A DNA stretch of 8,457 nt from Oxalobacteraceae bacterium (lineage in GTDB: Bacteria; Pseudomonadota; Gammaproteobacteria; Burkholderiales; Burkholderiaceae_D). The stretch covers positions 1 through 8,457 of the forward strand of contig CANGFL010000046.1 in NCBI GenBank assembly GCA_947453015.1, in the 5' to 3' direction. Position 1 is the stretch's first letter; each line of letters begins with the position of its first letter. The notes beneath the pieces were generated by a model, which did no database searches, was not told the origin of the DNA, and was given only the letters and a program-made list of their open reading frames with translations. Position numbers and translations under genes: made by a program. This document shows positions 6,695 to 8,457 of this stretch, one piece after another.

Positions 6695-6725
6695 CGGCAA
6701 ATCAATGGCTTGGGGTGATTTGCCG
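6695..6725 (-). terminator. 10-bp perfect inverted repeat, probable rho terminator
   Basis: CGGCAAATCA (6695-6704) and TGATTTGCCG (6716-6725) are exact complements around an 11-base loop. On the minus strand the stem is followed by TTATAATCCC, a poor U-tract, about 74 bp after the rho stop. A second six-pair stem, GCTGGA/TCCAGC (6728-6733 with 6742-6747), lies just before it. It is either a moderate intrinsic terminator, a 3'-end stabilising hairpin, or an operator over the rpmE2 promoter. Confidence 0.5.
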
Positions 6726-6798
6726 GGGCTGGAATGGTGTCTCCAGCGTTGGCAGCACGAACATGAATCGCTGTCCGTGCGTCCAAATGGTTGCCTTT

Positions 6799-8064
6799 TT
6801 AAGAACCACCGCGGCGCATTAAATCAAAGAACTCCGCGTTGGTCTTGGTGGCTTTCATCTTATCGAGGATGAATTCCATCGCTTCGATCTCATCCATACC
6901 GTACAAGAGCTTCCTGAGAATCCAGATTTTTTGCAGTACATCGGGCTTAATCAATAGCTCTTCACGACGAGTGCCGGATTTGTTCAGATTGATCGCTGGG
7001 TAAACACGCTTTTCAGCCAGGCGGCGTTCAAGGTGAACTTCCATGTTGCCGGTACCCTTGAATTCTTCATAAATCACATCATCCATGCGGCTACCGGTTT
7101 CGATCAGGGCCGTCGCGATGATGGTGAGCGATCCACCTTCTTCAATATTTCTAGCCGCGCCAAAGAAACGCTTAGGACGTTGCAGCGCATTCGCATCAAC
7201 ACCACCGGTTAACACTTTGCCGGAGGCAGGAATCACGGTGTTGTAGGCGCGAGCTAAACGGGTGATCGAATCCAACAAGATCACCACATCTTTTTTCATT
7301 TCAACCAGGCGTTTGGCTTTTTCCAGCACCATCTCAGCGACTTGCACGTGACGTGTGGCGGGTTCATCAAATGTAGAAGCCACAACTTCGCCGCGCACCG
7401 AACGCTGCATCTCAGTCACTTCTTCCGGGCGCTCGTCAATCAACAGAACGATCAGCGTAATATCAGGATGGTTCGATGTAATCGCATGCGCCAGATGTTG
7501 CAGCATCACTGACTTGCCTGATTTAGGTGAAGCCACCAACAGACCACGCTGGCCTTTACCAATCGGCGCAATCATATCGATGATGCGACCCGTAATATTT
7601 TCTTCGCCACGCATCTCGCGTTCCAGCAATAAAGGCTGGTTCGGGTGCAGTGGCGTCAGATTTTCAAACAGAATTTTGTGCTTCGATGCTTCTGGCGGTT
7701 CGCCATTCACCTTATCTACTTTGACTAGTGCAAAGTAACGTTCACCATCCTTCGGCGTGCGCACCTCACCCTCGATCGAATCACCTGTGTGTAAATTGAA
7801 GCGGCGAATCTGTGACGGTGAAATATAGATGTCGTCGGTCGAGGCCATGTAGCTGGCATCGGGCGAGCGCAGAAAGCCAAAGCCATCAGGTAAGACCTCG
7901 AGTACGCCGTCGCCAAAAATTTGTTCGCCAGATTTGGCGCGTTTTTTGAGGATGGCAAACATCAACTCTTGTTTGCGCAGTCGCGCAGCATTGTCGATGT
8001 CTAGGCCGATGGCCATTTCTAGTAGTGCGGATACGTGTAGAGCTTTAAGTTCAGATAAGTGCAT
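6799..8064 (-). CDS. rho: transcription termination factor Rho
   Basis: Hexameric RNA helicase that loads on C-rich, unstructured RNA and ends transcription by ATP-driven translocation. At 421 residues it is close to E. coli Rho (419). Seen in order: N-terminal helical domain [18 protein letters not shown]; the RNA-binding cold-shock-like domain with GFGFLR (61-66) and [19 protein letters not shown] (77-95); Walker A ASPKSGKS (178-185); [15 protein letters not shown] with catalytic E211; Walker [17 protein letters not shown] with D265; Q-loop [11 protein letters not shown] (284-294); R-loop/arginine finger [10 protein letters not shown] with R366; C-terminal [10 protein letters not shown]. 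Walker A has Ser-Pro...Ser-Gly-Lys-Ser where E. coli has Pro-Pro...Ala-Gly-Lys-Thr, which is conservative. No insertion domain. The upstream leader is C-rich and G-poor, and the Shine-Dalgarno is weak (GCGGA inside a small hairpin), consistent with autoregulation. Confidence 0.98.
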   Translation of the reverse strand: MHLSELKALHVSALLEMAIGLDIDNAARLRKQELMFAILKKRAKSGEQIFGDGVLEVLPDGFGFLRSPDASYMASTDDIYISPSQIRRFNLHTGDSIEGEVRTPKDGERYFALVKVDKVNGEPPEASKHKILFENLTPLHPNQPLLLEREMRGEENITGRIIDMIAPIGKGQRGLLVASPKSGKSVMLQHLAHAITSNHPDITLIVLLIDERPEEVTEMQRSVRGEVVASTFDEPATRHVQVAEMVLEKAKRLVEMKKDVVILLDSITRLARAYNTVIPASGKVLTGGVDANALQRPKRFFGAARNIEEGGSLTIIATALIETGSRMDDVIYEEFKGTGNMEVHLERRLAEKRVYPAINLNKSGTRREELLIKPDVLQKIWILRKLLYGMDEIEAMEFILDKMKATKTNAEFFDLMRRGGS

Positions 8065-8075
8065 AAGTTCGAGGT

Positions 8076-8088
8076 CCGCGATGTGCGG
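8076..8088 (-). promoter_or_regulatory. small hairpin over the rho ribosome-binding region
   Basis: On the minus-strand RNA, CCGC pairs with GCGG (8085-8088 with 8076-8079) around ACATC. The 3' arm carries GCGGA, the only purine-rich Shine-Dalgarno-like word before the rho ATG (8064). Partial occlusion of translation initiation is possible but is inference. Confidence 0.25.
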
Positions 8089-8093
8089 CTTTC

Positions 8094-8132
8094 AGGTGGG
8101 GGAGGGAGGAACTACGGTGAGCAGAGAAGGAA
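8094..8132 (-). promoter_or_regulatory. C-rich, G-poor rho leader (rut-like)
   Basis: Read as minus-strand RNA, these 39 bases contain 20 C and only 3 G, with many pyrimidine-C dinucleotides (TTCCTTCTCTGCTCACC, then TCCTCCCTCCCCCACC). This is the composition of a Rho utilisation site. It lies 30-68 nt upstream of the rho start, after trx. E. coli rho is known to be autoregulated by Rho-dependent attenuation in its leader; the same logic is inferred here. Confidence 0.5.
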
Positions 8133-8134
8133 TT

Positions 8135-8160
8135 ACTGGCAACGCTAATGCATTGCCAGT
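8135..8160 (-). repeat. inverted repeat / hairpin between trx and rho
   Basis: ACTGGCAA (8135-8142) is exactly complementary to TTGCCAGT (8153-8160). After one mismatch, GC/GC add two more pairs around the loop TAAT. On the minus strand the hairpin begins 14 nt after the trx stop but is followed by AATTCCTTC, not a U-tract. It is probably a 3'-end protecting hairpin or attenuation partner for the rut-like stretch immediately downstream rather than an intrinsic terminator. Confidence 0.5.
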
Positions 8161-8174
8161 TAAAAATTGAATTT

Positions 8175-8457
8175 TTAGATGTTGCTATCAATGAAGGATG
8201 TCAGTTGACCTTTGGCCAGCGCACCTACTTTTTGCGCCGCTGGAACACCGTTCTTAAACAGAATCAGTGTCGGAATACCGCGGATACCAAATTTAGCGGG
8301 TACCGCCTGGTTGGAGTCCACATCCATTTTAGCGATTTGAATTTTGCCGTCGTATTCTTTGGCGACTTCTTCCAGTATCGGTGCAATCATCTTGCAAGGA
8401 CCGCACCATTCAGCCCAGAAATCAACCAGTACGGGTTTGTCCGACTTGATGACATCG
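8175..8457 (-). CDS. trxA: thioredoxin (3' part; N-terminus beyond the window)
   Basis: Cytoplasmic dithiol-disulfide oxidoreductase that reduces protein disulfides and is recycled by thioredoxin reductase. The last 93 residues are present (a full thioredoxin is about 108), in frame from [17 protein letters not shown] to the TAA at 8177-8175. The active site WCGPCK is at 8408-8391, followed by [17 protein letters not shown], the buried-site region KMDVDS, the cis-proline loop [14 protein letters not shown] and the C-terminal [14 protein letters not shown]. This is a thioredoxin 1-type protein with no added domain. It lies 110 bp upstream of rho on the same strand; trx-rho linkage is common in Proteobacteria. 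Start and promoter lie outside the window. Confidence 0.97.
   Translation of the reverse strand, partial: DVIKSDKPVLVDFWAEWCGPCKMIAPILEEVAKEYDGKIQIAKMDVDSNQAVPAKFGIRGIPTLILFKNGVPAAQKVGALAKGQLTSFIDSNI

Noticed and set aside
6684..6706. Zur box over the rpmE2 promoter, as at many type B L31 genes
   Set aside because: Only one half-site-like GTTATA is present; the other half of the expected palindrome is missing.
6516..6872. 118-codon plus-strand open frame across the rho-rpmE2 spacer
   Set aside because: It overlaps both rho and rpmE2 in antisense, has no recognisable product, and the region is better explained by leader and terminator signals.
7355..7738. 127-codon plus-strand frame inside rho
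   Set aside because: Antisense shadow of a highly conserved gene, low-complexity translation, no start signal.
8135..8160. Intrinsic terminator of trx
   Set aside because: The stem is good, but the minus strand continues AATTCCTTC with no U-tract, so it does not meet the intrinsic terminator pattern.
1..8457. Mobile element, CRISPR array, toxin-antitoxin or defence system
   Set aside because: No transposase, integrase, terminal repeats, regular spaced repeats or known toxin/nuclease motifs were seen; most genes are conserved housekeeping types.

Overview
The window looks like chromosomal DNA of a Betaproteobacterium, most likely a Burkholderiales member of moderate GC content. The main grounds are the block trx - rho - rpmE2 (thioredoxin, Rho, zinc-free type B ribosomal protein L31), an L31 and a Rho whose sequences read like Burkholderiales proteins as I remember them, and a SerC of the proteobacterial type. 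The genus cannot be fixed from the sequence alone. I see no insertion sequence, phage gene, CRISPR array, tRNA or rRNA.

Layout, left to right. Positions 1-127 hold what may be the tail of a rightward gene and a strong two-way terminator (102-127). A leftward gene (157-702) encodes a small secreted protein of unknown function. It is divergent from rightward serC (925-2004), with a 222-bp shared promoter region between them. After a 159-bp gap with a plausible sigma-70 promoter come an unrecognised 241-residue cytoplasmic protein (2164-2889) and, 13 bp later with its own Shine-Dalgarno, a 39-residue proline-rich acidic microprotein (2903-3022). These converge on a leftward two-gene unit: an ArnT/PMT-like integral-membrane glycosyltransferase (6171-4453) followed, with an ATGA overlap, by a NorM-type MATE transporter (4456-3065).

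A strong intrinsic terminator (6251-6276) separates that unit from leftward rpmE2 (6560-6294). Upstream lie rho (8064-6799) and the 3' part of thioredoxin (8457-8175, cut by the window edge).

The genes are mainly housekeeping: serine and pyridoxal phosphate biosynthesis, transcription termination, translation and redox control, plus an envelope/transport pair. I found no convincing new multi-gene system. The points most worth a second look are a very C-rich, G-poor rho leader that resembles a Rho-utilisation site (likely autoregulation), a 10-bp perfect inverted repeat abutting a TATAAT between rho and rpmE2, a structured rpmE2 leader, and the unknown-protein/microprotein pair after serC.
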